Shown: piece after piece, positions 10,809 to 23,000 of the stretch | Position numbering within the stretch: the stretch's first letter is position 1 | Layout: the number at the start of each line of letters is the position of its first letter | Origin: Gerris lacustris | Lineage: Eukaryota > Arthropoda > Insecta > Hemiptera > Gerridae | Direction of reading: 5' to 3' | Assembly (NCBI GenBank): GCA_951217055.1 | Contig: OX578284.1 | Coordinates: forward strand, 28,608,187-28,672,186 | Length of the DNA: 64,000 nucleotides | Translations under genes and position numbers: made by a program | The notes under the pieces: generated by a model | Databases searched by the model: none | What the model was told of the DNA's origin: nothing | The model's input: only the letters and a program-made list of their open reading frames with translations

Positions 10809-12812
10809 TTCACGAATTATTAAAAAAAGCCCCTTAAATTCCATCGGTTATAGTAAACCCGCAATACTCATGCATTACTGCATTACTCAAAAACAATTTG
10901 TATCCGGAATATAGCAAGGTGCAGGAGGTAGTTAGATTTAACGATTTTTTGTCTTGTGATACGTGTATTGCTGGTTTAATATAGTCAAGGAAATTTAGGT
11001 TTTTTTTTAAGAATTCGTAAAAATCGAACTACCTCCTGCATCTTGCTATATTCCGGATACAAACATTATTTTTTTTTAGAGAAGCACGTGTATTGCGGGT
11101 TTAATATAACCGAGGGAATTTAAGGGGCTTTTTTTTCTTTAAGAATTCGTGAAAACAGAACTACCTCCAGTACTCTTCCACATACTTGATACAAAGGGAC
11201 AATTTATATTTGGAGTTTTTTTAGGAAATGTATTTATGGGCAAGAAAGAAATAGTGTTTTAACTGGGATGCCAAGAAAGGGGTTATATGTTGGTGATTTT
11301 AAATATTTGCCGGGCCTTCTAAACATGTACTTGGCCATAGGATTGTTTGCTCTCTAAGTATTCAATTTATTTAAAGGATCATTATTATCCAACAGCACTA
11401 CTAAGTAGCCCATAATAATTCAATAACAGCCTCAGGTATCTTCTATACAGACGTTTCCTGTATAAACGGGTCTTGTACTTTGTACTTCCTAGGTTATTTG
11501 CTCAACAACCTTAATTTACAACCTTCCCCCATTGAAGGATTTTTACTGTTTACTTTCTGATGCAGGAGACGGATTAGAGCGGAATGTCAAGGGTACAGTA
11601 GTACAGTGACGTCATCACGAGGTAAGCAGTTAAGTATCATAGCGGACAAATGTGATACTTTTAGTTCCTTAGTGAGTAGGACACCATTGTAATTTGCGAT
11701 TTAAGCTAATTCACAACAAATTCTTTAAATAATATATATATTTATGCCCCTTAAATTTCCTCGGTTATATTAAACCCGCAATACACGCACATCTCTCAAA
11801 TCCATTTTGTATCCGGAATATAGCAGGATTCAGGAGGTAGTTCGATTTTCACGAATTATTAAAAAATCCCCTTAAATTCCATCGGTTATAATAAACCCGC
11901 AATACACGTGCATTACTCAAAACCATTTTGTATCCGGAATATAGCAAGATTCAGGAGGTAGTTCGATTTTCACGAATTATTAAAAAAATCCCCTTAAATT
12001 CCATCGGTTATAATAAACCGCAGAATAAATGCAATACACGTGCATTACTCAAAAACAATTTTTATCCGGAATATAGCAAGGTGCAGGAGGTAGTTAGATT
12101 TAACGATTTTTTGTCTTGTGATACGTGTATTGCTGGTTTAATATAGTCAAGGAAATTTAGGTTTTTTTTTTTAAGAATTCGTAAAAATCGAACTACCTCC
12201 TGCATCTTGCTATATTACGGATACAAACATTTTTTTTTTTTTTTTTAGATAAGCACGTGTATTGCGGGTTTAATATAACCGAGGGAATTTAAGGGTTTTT
12301 TTTTTTTCTTTAAGAATTCGTGAAAACAGAACTACCTCCAGTACTCTTCCACATACTTGATACAAAGGGACAATTTATATTTGGAGTTTTTTTTAGGAAA
12401 TGTATTTATGGGCAAGAAAGAAATAGTGTTTTAACTGGGATGCCAAGAAAGGGGTTATATGTTGGTGATTTTAAATATTTGCCGGGCCTTCAAAACATGT
12501 ACTGGGCCATAGGATTGTTTGCTCTCTAAGTATTCAATTTATTTAAAGGATCATTATTATCCAACAGCACTACTAAGTAGCCCATAATAATTCAATAACA
12601 GCCTCAGGTATCTTCTATACAGACGTTTCCTGTATAAACGGGTCTTGTACTTTGTACTTCCTAGGTTATTTGCTCAACAACCTTAATTTACAACCTTCCC
12701 CCATTGAAGGAGTTTTACTGTTTACTTTCTGATGCAGGAGACGGATTAGAGCGGAATGTCAAGGGTACAGTAGTACAGTGACGTCATCACGAGGTAAGCA
12801 GTTAAGTATCAT
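10809..12812. repeat. Array of ~124-bp units in both orientations within a 1.17-kb duplication
   Basis: The unit runs CACGAATTATT, CCCCTTAAATTCCATCGGTT, ACCCGCAATAC, TATCCGGAATATAGCA, GGAGGTAGTT. Direct copies start near 10809, 11745, 11850 and 11970; inverted copies fill about 10960-11165 and 12130-12335, so each cluster folds back. The stretch 10809-11638 is repeated at 11970-12812, offset about 1170 bp, including a non-unit tail (TACTTGATACAAAGGGACAA to GGTAAGCAGTTAAGTATCAT). The second copy is cut at 12812, where the BEL element starts. Short open frames here are not conserved and are not called. Confidence 0.85.
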
Positions 12813-13086
12813 TGTTGCGGGCTCAGCCTGCAATGTTTATAATTTAGTTTGACAGTTTGTCATTTTTGTTTTGTATTATTCTTGAGAAAGGTTTAAGTAA
12901 AATTGTTATTTCTTTTACCAGAAATAAAGCAAAAATTTGTCTGCGTTAAAAGAATTACAATACTTACTAGTTAGTAAGGCCAGCGACAGTAAAAGAAATA
13001 ACAGCTTAATCGATATTATCAAAGTGTGTTCGACCAAGATTCTCTATCTGGAAACTTACACGTAAGTAAATTTAATCCATCTAATA

Positions 13087-14099
13087 ATGTCTTTACCTAC
13101 CAGATCAAGAAAAATGACAGATGTCGGGCTTGAGTATTTTAAAGAACATCTAGATAAAAGGCTCAAGTCCTTCAAGAATAAGATTGCAAAGGGATTAGGT
13201 GAAGTAAATGCTCTACTGAAGTTGCAGGATGTTCCTAGGAGTCAGCTCAAGTTTCTTCTTAAATACATTAAGGAACAAAGGGTTCTTTTAGAAGAAAACT
13301 TGGCACTACTAAGCGACACCTATCAGAAGGCCGGAAAGGTTTGTTCAATCGTCGATGGATATAATATTTACTTAAAGGACGTAGAGGATCAAGTAAAGAA
13401 AGCCAAGATTAATTTGGCAACGTTAACTACAGCTTCTAGCCATGCCGGTTCACGTATAAGTTCAACAAGTTCTAAGTCCAAGATACCTATTGAGCTTCTT
13501 AGTAAAGCGGAGGCAGCTCGCAAAGAAGCAGACGACCTCGAGAAGAAAATTCGAGATATCATCCAAGAAAAGGACTCAAGGAAGGGCTCTTCAAGGAAAC
13601 AAGGTGAAGGATCCTACGACAGCCGAGTCAAGGAATATCTCGGAGGTTCATTGCGAGGCTCATCTCTATGTCGCGAGTGGAAAGTGACTAAGAAGGAAGA
13701 ACTACCAACTACATCTTCCTTTTAACAGGTAAATTCTAACGGTTTCTCTTCTTTAACAGATAAGCTACATATTCTGAGCCTAGTTGAGCCGTTTAAGTTC
13801 AACGGGGAAAGTGACAAATTTCCTATTTTTAGAGAAGAAGTACGGAGCCACTTAGAAGATGGGCTTCTCCCAGATAGTTACAAGAAAACTTTCTTGAGGA
13901 AATTTCTAGAGGGCGAAGTATTGAAGGTAGTGGAAAGCAATATTGCTTTATCTTACGTACACATCATGGAGTTAATAGAAGAACGGTATGGAAGTCCGGT
14001 AGCAATTACTGAGGCGTGGGTCAGGAGATTAACATATGGTCCAAAATTAGGTCTAACTGATCATGTAGCATTGACAGCATTTTCAGATGCACTCAATAC
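13087..14099 (+). pseudogene. BEL/Pao gag, N-terminal part
   Basis: The frame opens at 13087 and encodes a coiled-coil-like, Lys/Glu/Leu-rich region, then a charged Ser/Arg linker. The single in-frame stop at 13723-13725 is followed, still in frame, by the conserved gag segment (KFNGESDKFPIFREEV, then IMELIEERYGSPVAI). The stop lies between two TTTAACAG-like repeats and could be a nonsense mutation or part of a small intron-like insertion. The frame is then broken at 14100 by the Copia insertion and resumes at 17089. Confidence 0.78.
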
Positions 14100-14194
14100 T
14101 GTTGAAAGAATTGATTAAAGGCAATAGAAAACGAACTTGTATTTTAAATACACATAAACAACAACAATACTTCTACACTGACAAGATGTCAACT

Positions 14195-14626
14195 TCAATT
14201 TATAACAACAGCCTCCTTTGAAGTTCCATCTTGATTCTCAAGTTGAGAAAGATCCAACAACTTCCTTAGACTCTGAAAGTTAATCTTCTCAAGAGGTTTG
14301 GTTAGGATGTCTGCTACTTGTTTATCAGAAGGGACATATTTTAATTTTAGCAACCCTTCATTGTATTTCTCCCTGAGGGAGTTTACTTCAGTTACCATTG
14401 CCTCCTGCCACTGAGCATGTTCTGTTGATTTTACAGCATCCCGGTATGTCAATGGTTCCACAATATCAGCCACTAACATCATCGCATCTGGGTATCTTAC
14501 AGGCTTTTTAAGTTGATCTCTAGGCCTCAGGTTGTGTCTACTACCTTCTTCAATGACTTCATTGACGCCATCAACCTCTTCAACCTCAGAGCTCTGCTCT
14601 GGAACTTCAACATCATCAGTAGGCAA
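14195..14626 (-). pseudogene. Copia RT start joined to RNase H end by deletion
   Basis: The frame goes from the linker before RT (LRPRDQLKKPVRY, then WQEAMVTEVNSL) straight to LKYVPSDKQVADILTKPL, which normally ends RNase H. The reverse transcriptase palm, YVDD box and RNase H body are absent, so this copy is non-autonomous. The frame ends a few bases inside the 3' LTR. Confidence 0.85.
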
Positions 14627-15675
14627 CTATCTTCGGATTCTTCTTGATCATCAAATTCAGCCTCCTCAATATGTATAGGCTTTTCAATTTTTAACTCATT
14701 TGATGGTACTTTGCAATCTAAATGTTCATCAAATACTACATTTGTTGTCGTTACTATATCCTGCTTCGACGGAATATACACTCTATAACCATCGTAACCA
14801 CAATACCCAATAAGGACACCTTTAATCGCCTTGGAGTCAAATTTCTTTCTTCTTGGACTTGGAACATGGACATAACACGTACAACCAATAGAACGTAAGT
14901 GTTTTATAGATGCAACTTTATTGTACCACACTTCATACGGAGCCTTTCCTGTTACACCACTTTTACCTGTTAGATTTAGGATATACGCTGCTGTAGACAC
15001 AGTTTCAGCCCACAAACCTTTCGGCAAATTGGCAGACTTTAGTACAGTTCTTGCTAATTCTACTAACGATCTATTTTCACGTTCAGCCGCTCCATTTTGC
15101 TCGTGAGTGTACGGCATTATTATACGCAAACGAATTCCATGTCCATCTAAAAATGACCTTACTGACTGATTATCAAATTCTCGACCTCCGTCTGTTAGAA
15201 TTTCTTTTACAGTTATATTATCTTTGATCGACCTTTGAACATATGTTCTAATAGCATTCAAGGTATCAGACTTGTTCTTCAAGAAAAAGACTTCACGGTA
15301 TTTTGAAAAATCGTCTTTCAGTACCAGAAAATATTTACTTCCACCCACTGACCTCTGTTCAGGTTCACACAAATCAGCATGAATTATTTCACCCACTTTT
15401 GTTGCTCTGACAGATCTAGGCTTAAAACTTCGACGACTTTGTTTACCTAACGTACAAGGTTCACAAAAGAAATCTTCTTTAATAAATTTGATGCTTCTCT
15501 GGTTCAAATACTGTTCAACATACGTTTTTCCTTGATGACATAATCTCTCATGCCACGTTCTTAAATTTGTCGGTTTTTCATCAATATGTTTAAGAACAAA
15601 GGCACTAATGTTATGTTTCGGCTTTATAGGTTTGATCTGAAGTTCAAATTGATTATTATTTATTTTCGCTGTCAT
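14527..15675 (-). pseudogene. Copia integrase
   Basis: The frame encodes the GAG-pre-integrase HHCC zinc motif (WHERLCHQGK to CEPCTLGKQ) and an integrase core. Catalytic positions are recognisable in IHADLCEP, EILTDGGREF and EQNGAAERENR. These are followed by the C-terminal IKGVLIGYCGYDGYRVY segment typical of Copia. It runs into a +/-1 frameshift near 14630, where the next frame takes over. Confidence 0.88.
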
Positions 15676-15685
15676 CAGTGCTTCT

Positions 15686-16879
15686 TTAGTGTCTTCCCAA
15701 AAAAAACGTAGCAGTCATAGTCTTAGCACTACTTCTATGACTAATTCCTTTCTTCATACTTTGGACTGAAGAAAAACAATTTCTTATCAAACCTGGCACA
15801 TAAAGCACCTCACTGAAAGTAGTACAGTGACTTTTTCCACTAATATTAGATTCTACATTAATCATTCCTTTACCATACGCTTTTAAGTTTGAGCTCCCAT
15901 CACCAATAGTAATAGGTACGGGTTCCTTAAATGATTGAAACGTTTTGTAAAACACATGTGAATTCGTCATATGGTCAGTGGCCCCGTCATCTTTGATCCA
16001 AACATCGCTGTCAGAAACATTAATAGCTGTAAAACAGGAAAACATTACATTATTACTATTTTTAGACTTTTCTGACTTTTCACGATCAGGGCAATCTTTA
16101 GCAAGATGACCTGCAACTTTATGACATTTATAGCATCTTCCGCTGAAACCTTTGTAGTTCTTTCCAGTAGAGATAACCTTATTATTACGAGAACCTGAAG
16201 CTTTGTTTATTAAAACAGTCGATGCTGAATTATCTCTTAAACTTACACTAGACTCTCCAGAAGATACTTGAGCTCTAGCATCCCTTAGTTCTAGCCTGTT
16301 CACTAGTTCTTCGATAGTCCGCTTTTCCTTAGCCGTCCCATCCCAAGTTGTAAGAAACTCCGCGTATTCTGGTGGAAGTTCTGACAAAATTTTATTAATT
16401 AATAGAACATCAGGCAACTCAATTCTAAGTTCAGTCTGAAATTCTTTTATTAATTCAGACCATAAGGTTCGAACTCTAGCTATGAAACCTATTATGGATT
16501 CAGATGGCGTTATACGAGTTTTATAAAAATCTTGGTTAAGTCTACTTAACCTTACTTCGCTCTTTTTCTCAAAATGGTTGCATAGTTCGTTCCAAATCAT
16601 TTTAGCATCGTCGGGACACATCCGAACAAGAGCCCGCACCTCAGGACGTAGTGTAGCTCTTATTGCTAAAATTGCTGCACTATCTGCCTTATTATATTTT
16701 TCCAAAGCTTTTTCGTAATTTAAGACAGCATTGTCGGGCACTAGGTCGGGTTTCTGAAGGCTGCCATCTATTACCCCGATGGCACCATTATATCTTAACA
16801 AAGTCAAGATATCCGCCTTCCAATCTACCCAGTTAGATTGCCCTTGCAACTTAATATCTACGAGCTTACCCAAATCCAT
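15686..16879 (-). pseudogene. Copia gag and protease
   Basis: The 397-residue frame starts 94 bp inside the 5' LTR. It holds a Copia gag (about 1-230), one CCHC knuckle CYKCHKVAGHLAKDC (about 250-264) and the protease segment WIKDDGATDHMT (the usual motif is DSGA). It ends in a frameshift next to an A8 run (15699-15706), just before the integrase frame starts at 15675. Whether the A-run change is a mutation or a sequencing artefact cannot be told. Confidence 0.85.
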
Positions 16880-17083
16880 GTGGTATTATCACTCAAAAAA
16901 AAGGTTCACAAAAAAAAAAAACGCTAAAATTACACTCTTCAGTAATATTACGCGCAACTAAGTCTCATAATCTGTTGAAAGAATTAATTAAAGGCAATAG
17001 AAAACGAACTTGTATTTTAAATACACATAAACAACAACAATACTTCTACACTGACAAGATGTCAACTTCAATTTATAACAACA

Positions 17084-18250
17084 AATACTGCTTGTAAAGT
17101 TCTTAATAAGGAATCTCTAAGGGAAATAAGTACTAAAATGTGCTTACAAAAAATTGTCGAAAGACTTCCTTTTAAATACCACCAATCGTGGATTAAGAGG
17201 GCAATTGCGTTAAGCGGCAATGAGACAATATCAGACCTTGCTCTGTTTGTACAAGGTATAGCTAAAGTACACAGACACCCGGTGTACAGCAGTAGTCTGA
17301 TTCAACCAATAACTACAAAGGAAAACCAATCGTTCAGGGATAATTTGTTCAAACCACAACACCAAAGTAATAAGCCTAATATTAAAATTCCTTCTAGGTC
17401 AAATGCCTTTGTTACCGGTGTAGGTGGCTCGAACCTACATTGCAAGTTCTGTAATCAAAATGATCATAAACTAGAAATATGTACAGCATTTCAGAAAATA
17501 TCCCCGGAAGAACGCTTTTCGTTTGTTAAGGAACAAGCTCTTTGTTTTTCATGCTTAGGAATTTCCCATAATGCAAAAGGTTGCAGACAGCGGATGAAAT
17601 GTGATATTTGCGGAAAACTCCACCCTACATGCCTCCACCGTGAAGAAGGTTCTACAGTAGAAAAGAAGACCCCTACGGAGATAGGATCGAAGGTAACTCT
17701 TGACAGAAATAGGAATGATATGGGTACAGTTAAGGAGGTTGATCAAAAGCCACTTATTTCTACAAGTAATGCTCGCAACACCATTAGCCAGTATTGCGGA
17801 ACAACATCTTTTGTACTGCCCGTGGTTATGTATAATAAAAACAACCCAGATTTCAAAATAGAGACATATGCCTTATTAGACGATGGAAGTGATTCGTGTT
17901 TTATACAGGAAAAATTGATGAAAGATCTCCAGCTTCCAGCAACGAGAACTCAGCTGAAAGTAAGAACACTTCTTAATTCTACCACTATGGATTGCTATCG
18001 GGTTCAAGATGTAGTCATAGAAGGAATGAAAGGAAAACGCATGGAACTGCCAGGTAAATTGTTCAGTCAAGTCGAGATTCCATGCTCCTATGAAGACATC
18101 CCTACGCCTGAGATGGCAAAGAAGCAACAACATCTAAGAGGTATAGCAAGCGAAATATCACCATTACGTAAAGACCTAGAGGTCGGACTTTTGATCGGTA
18201 ACAATTGCCCAGAGGCCCTTTGTCGATTGCGTGTAGGCTCAGCATCTTAG
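17084..18250 (+). pseudogene. BEL/Pao gag C-terminus, zinc knuckles and protease
   Basis: The reading frame resumes from the BEL gag after the Copia insertion; the first ATG is at 17138. It encodes LPFKYHQSWIKRA, a BEL-type set of Cys/His knuckles (CKFCNQNDHKLEIC, CFSCLGISHNAKGC, CDICGKLHPTCLH) and an aspartic protease with YALLDDGSDSCFI. It ends in a frameshift or deletion at about 18230, where the conserved segment after GLLIGNNCPEAL is lost. Confidence 0.8.
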
Positions 18251-18741
18251 AGAAAACTCAGGAATTGATTAATCCTTGGCTTAGTTTGGACTTTCCAGAA
18301 AAGGAAGTCGATGGTAGAAGATTAGCCATGTTGGAAGAAGATAAAGGATATATGAAATACCATGAAGAAAACGTTCAACATCGAAAAGATAAACTCTACG
18401 CATTACCACTTCCCTTTAAATACGAGGCGGTGAGTCTTCCATACAATAAAGAAATAGCCTTTAAAAGGTTAAACTTACTAAGATCAAAATTTGAGAAAAA
18501 TCCGAAGTACAGAGCAGATTATGTGAAGTTTGTGGAAGACACGCTAAAGAAAGGGCCAATAGCAGATACCTTCTTTAAGCCTATTTGGCTTAAAGGTCCA
18601 ACATATCTCTGTGAAAACGAAACATCCTGGGAAAGTCAAGATTCGGAGGTAGTAGTGTTTCTTGATGAAGATCCAGAGGTTAAAATGCATAATGTTTCAG
18701 CCAAGTCACAGTATACTATATTGGGGGCATGTGTATATTAG
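18205..18741 (+). pseudogene. BEL/Pao RT start fused by deletion to integrase-region remnant
   Basis: The frame encodes the region just before the RT core (LPYNKEIAFKRLNLLRSKF), then abruptly WLKGPTYLCENETSW, which in BEL elements lies after RNase H in the integrase part. The RT catalytic YxDD and RNase H are absent. The element therefore has a large internal deletion and cannot replicate by itself. Confidence 0.7.
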
Positions 18742-18885
18742 GATGATCCAAGTCAAAGGTGTGGCCTTTTGTTAAAAAATGGTTAATTAAGGCAGTAGGA
18801 TAGACGGCATTGTTAACTAAGCTTCACCTTACAATGTAAAACTATTTCCTACGCATATTTATGCCTGTATTAAATAGTAAAAAGA

Positions 18886-19225
18886 TATGGTGGAGAAGTT
18901 TAATGAGAAAAGGGCAAAAATTGAAGTGGAAATGGGCTGGACACGTGTACAGGATGGACACAGAAAGATGGATGAGAATAGAGACGGAATGGACCCCATA
19001 TGGAAAGATTAGGAAGAGAGGAAGACCAGCAAGAAGATGGGCAGACGAATTCTCGGAAAGATTAGGAAGGCTGTGGCATAGGGCTACTGCAGACAGGCTA
19101 AGTTGGAAGAAGACAACTAAAAGTCAAATAAGATAGCACTATGTAACATAACCTTACAACTACCCCTAAATAGGGAGGCTTTTGCTTTTAAAAAAAAAGT
19201 GTTGATAAAGCTATAATAATAATAT
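18886..19225 (+). mobile_element. RTE-type LINE, 5'-truncated tail (copy 1)
   Basis: The frame to 19136 encodes KWAGHVYRMDTERW, TEWTPYG and RGRPARRWADEF, the C-terminal tail of RTE-like endonuclease/reverse transcriptases. The 3' end, GATAAAGCTATAATAATAAT, is shared with the copy ending near 28020. Only about 80 residues of coding sequence remain. Confidence 0.8.
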
Positions 19226-19931
19226 AACTTAACAGTACACAATGTTAGTTAAGAAATAGTCTTAAGAAGAAGGGAAACACTTTATTAATTAACTAGTGGT
19301 TGTTTAATTATGTATGATAACTAAGTGTTAGCCCTGTAAAACTATTATTTCTGCCCAACCTGCAAACATATATCAGACCTGATGCAAATTCATATTACGA
19401 CCCACAGTACACTATACTTCGTCAATAATGCTAAGGAGTGAGACCAAAGTTTATTATTTAAATAGCGTTTGTTTAATTATGTATAATCTAAGTTTCAGCT
19501 CTCTAAAACTATTAGTTCTGCCCAACCTGAAAGGAAATATCTGACCTGCAAATTCATACTACGACCAACAGTGCAACTTTAGTAATAACAATAGAGAAAA
19601 CATTCTGACCTGCAACATACTTTGCAGGTTGACCTGACCTGCGAATTAGTACCTCCCGCTATGGAGTGACTTATTAAAAATAAGAAAAAGTTTCCAATAA
19701 AGGTAACTCACTAAAGCACAAAGCAGGCTTTCAACCTCTAGATTGGTCATATGGACGACTAAAGAAGCATAACCTTTTGGATAACCACATGGAGGTGTAC
19801 AACCTTACTTCCCGTTCCAAACAAACTTATTTTACTATAGGGAAAAACAGTTAAAGTCATTTTTTAATAAAAATCTATTTATTTTCTTAGTTTTTTTTTC
19901 TTAGTTTTAATGTTTTTAATAGTATTTAGTG
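19226..19931. repeat. Non-coding DNA with a diverged ~165-bp duplication
   Basis: Two diverged tandem copies are seen at about 19300-19420 and 19470-19585. They share TAAAACTATTA, CTGCCCAACCTG, GACCTG and AAATTCATA-TACGACC. A third short piece with GACCTGC motifs lies at 19600-19640. No gene is supported up to the Gypsy target site at 19928. Confidence 0.5.
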
Positions 19932-20067
19932 TGAAGGAGTCCTTAAAAGATTTGACAAAATACACTTTGTTCTAATGAATTCAAAATACGAACTGAATTT
20001 ATTTCTTTTTTTAAAAATAAACATTTGATTATTTTTTTATGTCAAGTCATTTGTCATGTCTGCTACA
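19932..20067 (-). repeat. Gypsy 3' LTR (136 bp)
   Basis: It is identical base for base to the LTR at 23958-24093. On the minus strand it begins TGTAGCAGACATGACA and ends CCTTCA, with AATAAA-type A/T-rich sequence inside. It is flanked outside by AGTG (19928-19931). Confidence 0.95.
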
Positions 20068-20090
20068 CTCCCAGCAACCGCGGGGTGAGA

Positions 20091-23000
20091 CTAGTGTAGT
20101 CCATCACTATATGCTGGTTTTAGTCTGTCTATTGTCACCCATTTGTCTTTATTATTTATATTAAGTTTAAATGTCTTGTCTCGTCTATCTAGTACTAAGT
20201 AAGGTCCCATGTATGGTGGTTGTAGGGGTCGTAATATTGTGTCGTCTCGTAGGAATACATGTGTTGAATTTCTGAGATCGGGGTGGATAAAATAGGGTGA
20301 ATTCTTGATTTTGTGGTTTACATTTCTTGGTCGGAGGTTGCTCATAGTCTGCATTAGGCGCTTAGCAAATTCGCTCGGTACCTTATCTTCCTTTGCTTCA
20401 GCAAAGAATTGGCCAGGAAGTCTTAGGACAGTTCCAAATACAAGTTCTGCAGGACTTGTTTGCAGATCTTCTTTGTGCGCAGCCCGTAAACCTAATAACA
20501 CCATTGGTAGTACCTCTAACCACTCTTGAGTGTTGTGGCATTTTATTGCTGCCTTAAGTTGGCGATGCATTCGTTCGACCATGCCATTTGAGGCAGGGTG
20601 AAATGCGGTTGTACGATTTCTTTTGATACCAAGTAGACGTAGCATTTCATTAAAAATTATAGAGTCGAATTGACGTCCTTGGTCGGTGGTTATGATGTTA
20701 GGCGCTCCATACCTCGAAATCCAACCACTGTAAAACGTTTCTGCCACTGTCTCTGCATCAATTTGCTTGAGAGGAAATGCTTCGGGCCACCGCGTAAAAC
20801 GGTCCACGCACGTAAGAAGATATCTGTAGCCTTGGCAGATGGGAAGTGGTCCAACTATGTCGACGTGGACATGTCCAAACCTTGGATAGTTGTTGTCAAA
20901 GCTTCCGAGTGGAGACTTGGTGTGTCTATGGATTTTGCACCGTTGGCATGGAATACAGTTGCGAGCCCATTTTACGCAGTCGCTTCTTATTCCAGGCCAG
21001 ACATAGCGTTGAGTAACCATCTTCGTTGTAGCTCGTATACCAGGATGAGCTAGGTTATGGAGGCTGTTGAAGATTGCTCTTCGATATGGTTGTGGTATAT
21101 AGGGTCTAATCTTATCTTGCACGTCGCAGTAAAGAGTACGATCAGATCCCGGTAACTTAATCTGACGTAGTACTAGAGATTTGTTATCTTGTAGTAGTGT
21201 TTTAAGCTCTTCATCGTGTAGCTGAGCTTCGGCGATTTGATCCATATTCACTTCTGGAGTTTTAGTTATAGCTTCAACTCGAGAAAGTGTGTCTGCTACT
21301 ACATTATCTTTTCCAGATAAATGTCTGATATCTGTTGAAAATTGGGAAATAAAATCGAGATGACGCATTTGCCGTGGTGAAGCTTTATCGGATTTTTGAA
21401 TAAATGCGAAGGTAAGAGGTTTGTGATCTGTGTATATCACAAATTCTCTTCCTTCGAGGAGATGTCTAAAATGTTTGATGGCTTTGTAGATTGCTAATAA
21501 TTCTCTGTCATACGTACTATAATTTTGTTCTGTTTTTGACAACTTTTTTGAAAAAAATGAAATTGGTTTCGGTGGTTTTCCATTCTCAATTTGATTTAGA
21601 GCTGCACCAAGGGCTGTCTCGGATGCGTCAGTCATTAGTACGAGTAGTCCCTGCTTGCTCGGGTATGCCAGAGTTGCTGCATTAGATAGTCCATCTTTAC
21701 ATTTTTGGAACGCTTGCTCTGCTTCTAAATTCCAATTAATTTTACGTTTGTCGTTTTTCTTACTTCCATGTGTCAATTCAACGAGTGGGGCCTGAATGTG
21801 AGAAGCATTTGGTACAAATCGATGGTAAAAATTTAGCATGGCCAAAAATCTACGAAGTTCTTTGATTGTTTCAGGTCTTTTGAAAGTTGTGATAGCGTTT
21901 ACTTTGTCTGGAAGAGGTTTGACTCCTTCTTCTGAAACGGAATGACCTAGGAAAACTACTTCTTTTTTTCCAAAGTCGCATTTAGCCGGATTTAGAGATA
22001 CTCCGTAGGTTTTAAATCTTTCAAAAATCTGTTTAAGATGTTCTTCGTGTTGATCCTCCGTTTCTGATCCTACAAGAATATCGTCAACGTAAGCCCAAGC
22101 AAAGTCGAATCCTCGTAAAACTTCATCTACAAATCTTTGAAACGTCTGTCCGCTGTTACGTAATCCAAATGGCATCCTTACAAACTCAAAGAGCCCGAAC
22201 GGTGTTGTTAGTGCAGTTTTATGTATGTGTTCTGGTTGCATTGGAATTTGATGGTAAGCTTTCCTCAGATCGATGGTAGTAAAAATTTTTTTCCCAATAA
22301 GGTTGCGGGTGATGTCTTGGATGTGTGGTAGAGGATACCTGTCAGGTATAGTAACTGCGTTTAAACGCCTATAATCGCCGCATGGTCTCCATTCACCGTT
22401 TTTCTTTTTTACCATATGTAATGGGTTGGCCCAAGAGCTTCTGGATGGTCTGCAAATGCCTTGAGCAACCATTGCTTCGAATTCCTTTTTGGCGCATTTC
22501 AGTGCGTCTGGTGCTAGTCGTCTAGGTTTTTCAAAGATAGATGGTCCAGTCGTTTCTAAGTAATGAGTAGTTTTATGTTTTGGTTCATCGAAAAAATTAG
22601 GGTTGTCTTGCATTGTGTCTGGAAATTGGCGTAATATGTTAGTAAATCTGTTTTCTTTTTGAACTGCTCGTATAGTGGGAGATGTCGTAGGTAATATTCT
22701 TCCTAATGTTGACAGTTTTGTTAAACCATCGATAATTGATTTGTTTTTTAAGTCAATTATTAGTCCAAAGTGATGTAAAAAATCTGCGCCAATGATTGGT
22801 TTAGTTACATCAGCTTTTATAAAGTTCCATCTGAAATTTCTTCGAAGGCCTAAATTTAGTGTTAGTATGGTTTCTCCAAATGTATTGATTTTTGTTCCGT
22901 TGGCTGCGAAAATTCTTGAAAAAGGATCAGGAGTTTTTCTATGGTTTTTGAGGGCTGGTACTACTGAGAGATCTGCACCAGTGTCTATGAGAAAATTTAA

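Larger units (their letters stand above)
14100..17083 (-). mobile_element. Copia-type LTR retrotransposon, internally deleted, inserted in BEL
   Basis: LTRs of 111 bp at 14100-14210 and 16973-17083 begin TGTTG and end CAACA on either strand, as in Copia elements. They differ at one site (GAATTGATT versus GAATTAATT). The 5-bp target AATAC is duplicated at 14095-14099 and 17084-17088, and the BEL frame is continuous across it. The 2984-bp length is well below the usual 4.5-5 kb because RT and most of RNase H are missing. The near-identical LTRs imply a young insertion. Confidence 0.93.
12813..18741 (+). mobile_element. Decayed BEL/Pao LTR retrotransposon, interrupted by a Copia element
   Basis: It starts with a likely 5' LTR from TGTTGCGGGC at 12813 to about 12959, which holds an AATAAA. 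It breaks the copy of GTAAGCAGTTAAGTATCAT that is continuous at 11638. Gag and protease frames follow on the plus strand, interrupted by Copia at 14100-17083. After 18250 only the start of reverse transcriptase and a piece of the integrase region remain. No 3' LTR is found downstream, so the element is 3'-truncated as well as internally deleted. The LTR end point is uncertain. Confidence 0.8.

Noticed and set aside
18742..19931. 3' LTR of the BEL element
   Set aside because: No match to the TGTTGCGGGC start or the body of the 5' LTR was found downstream of 18741.
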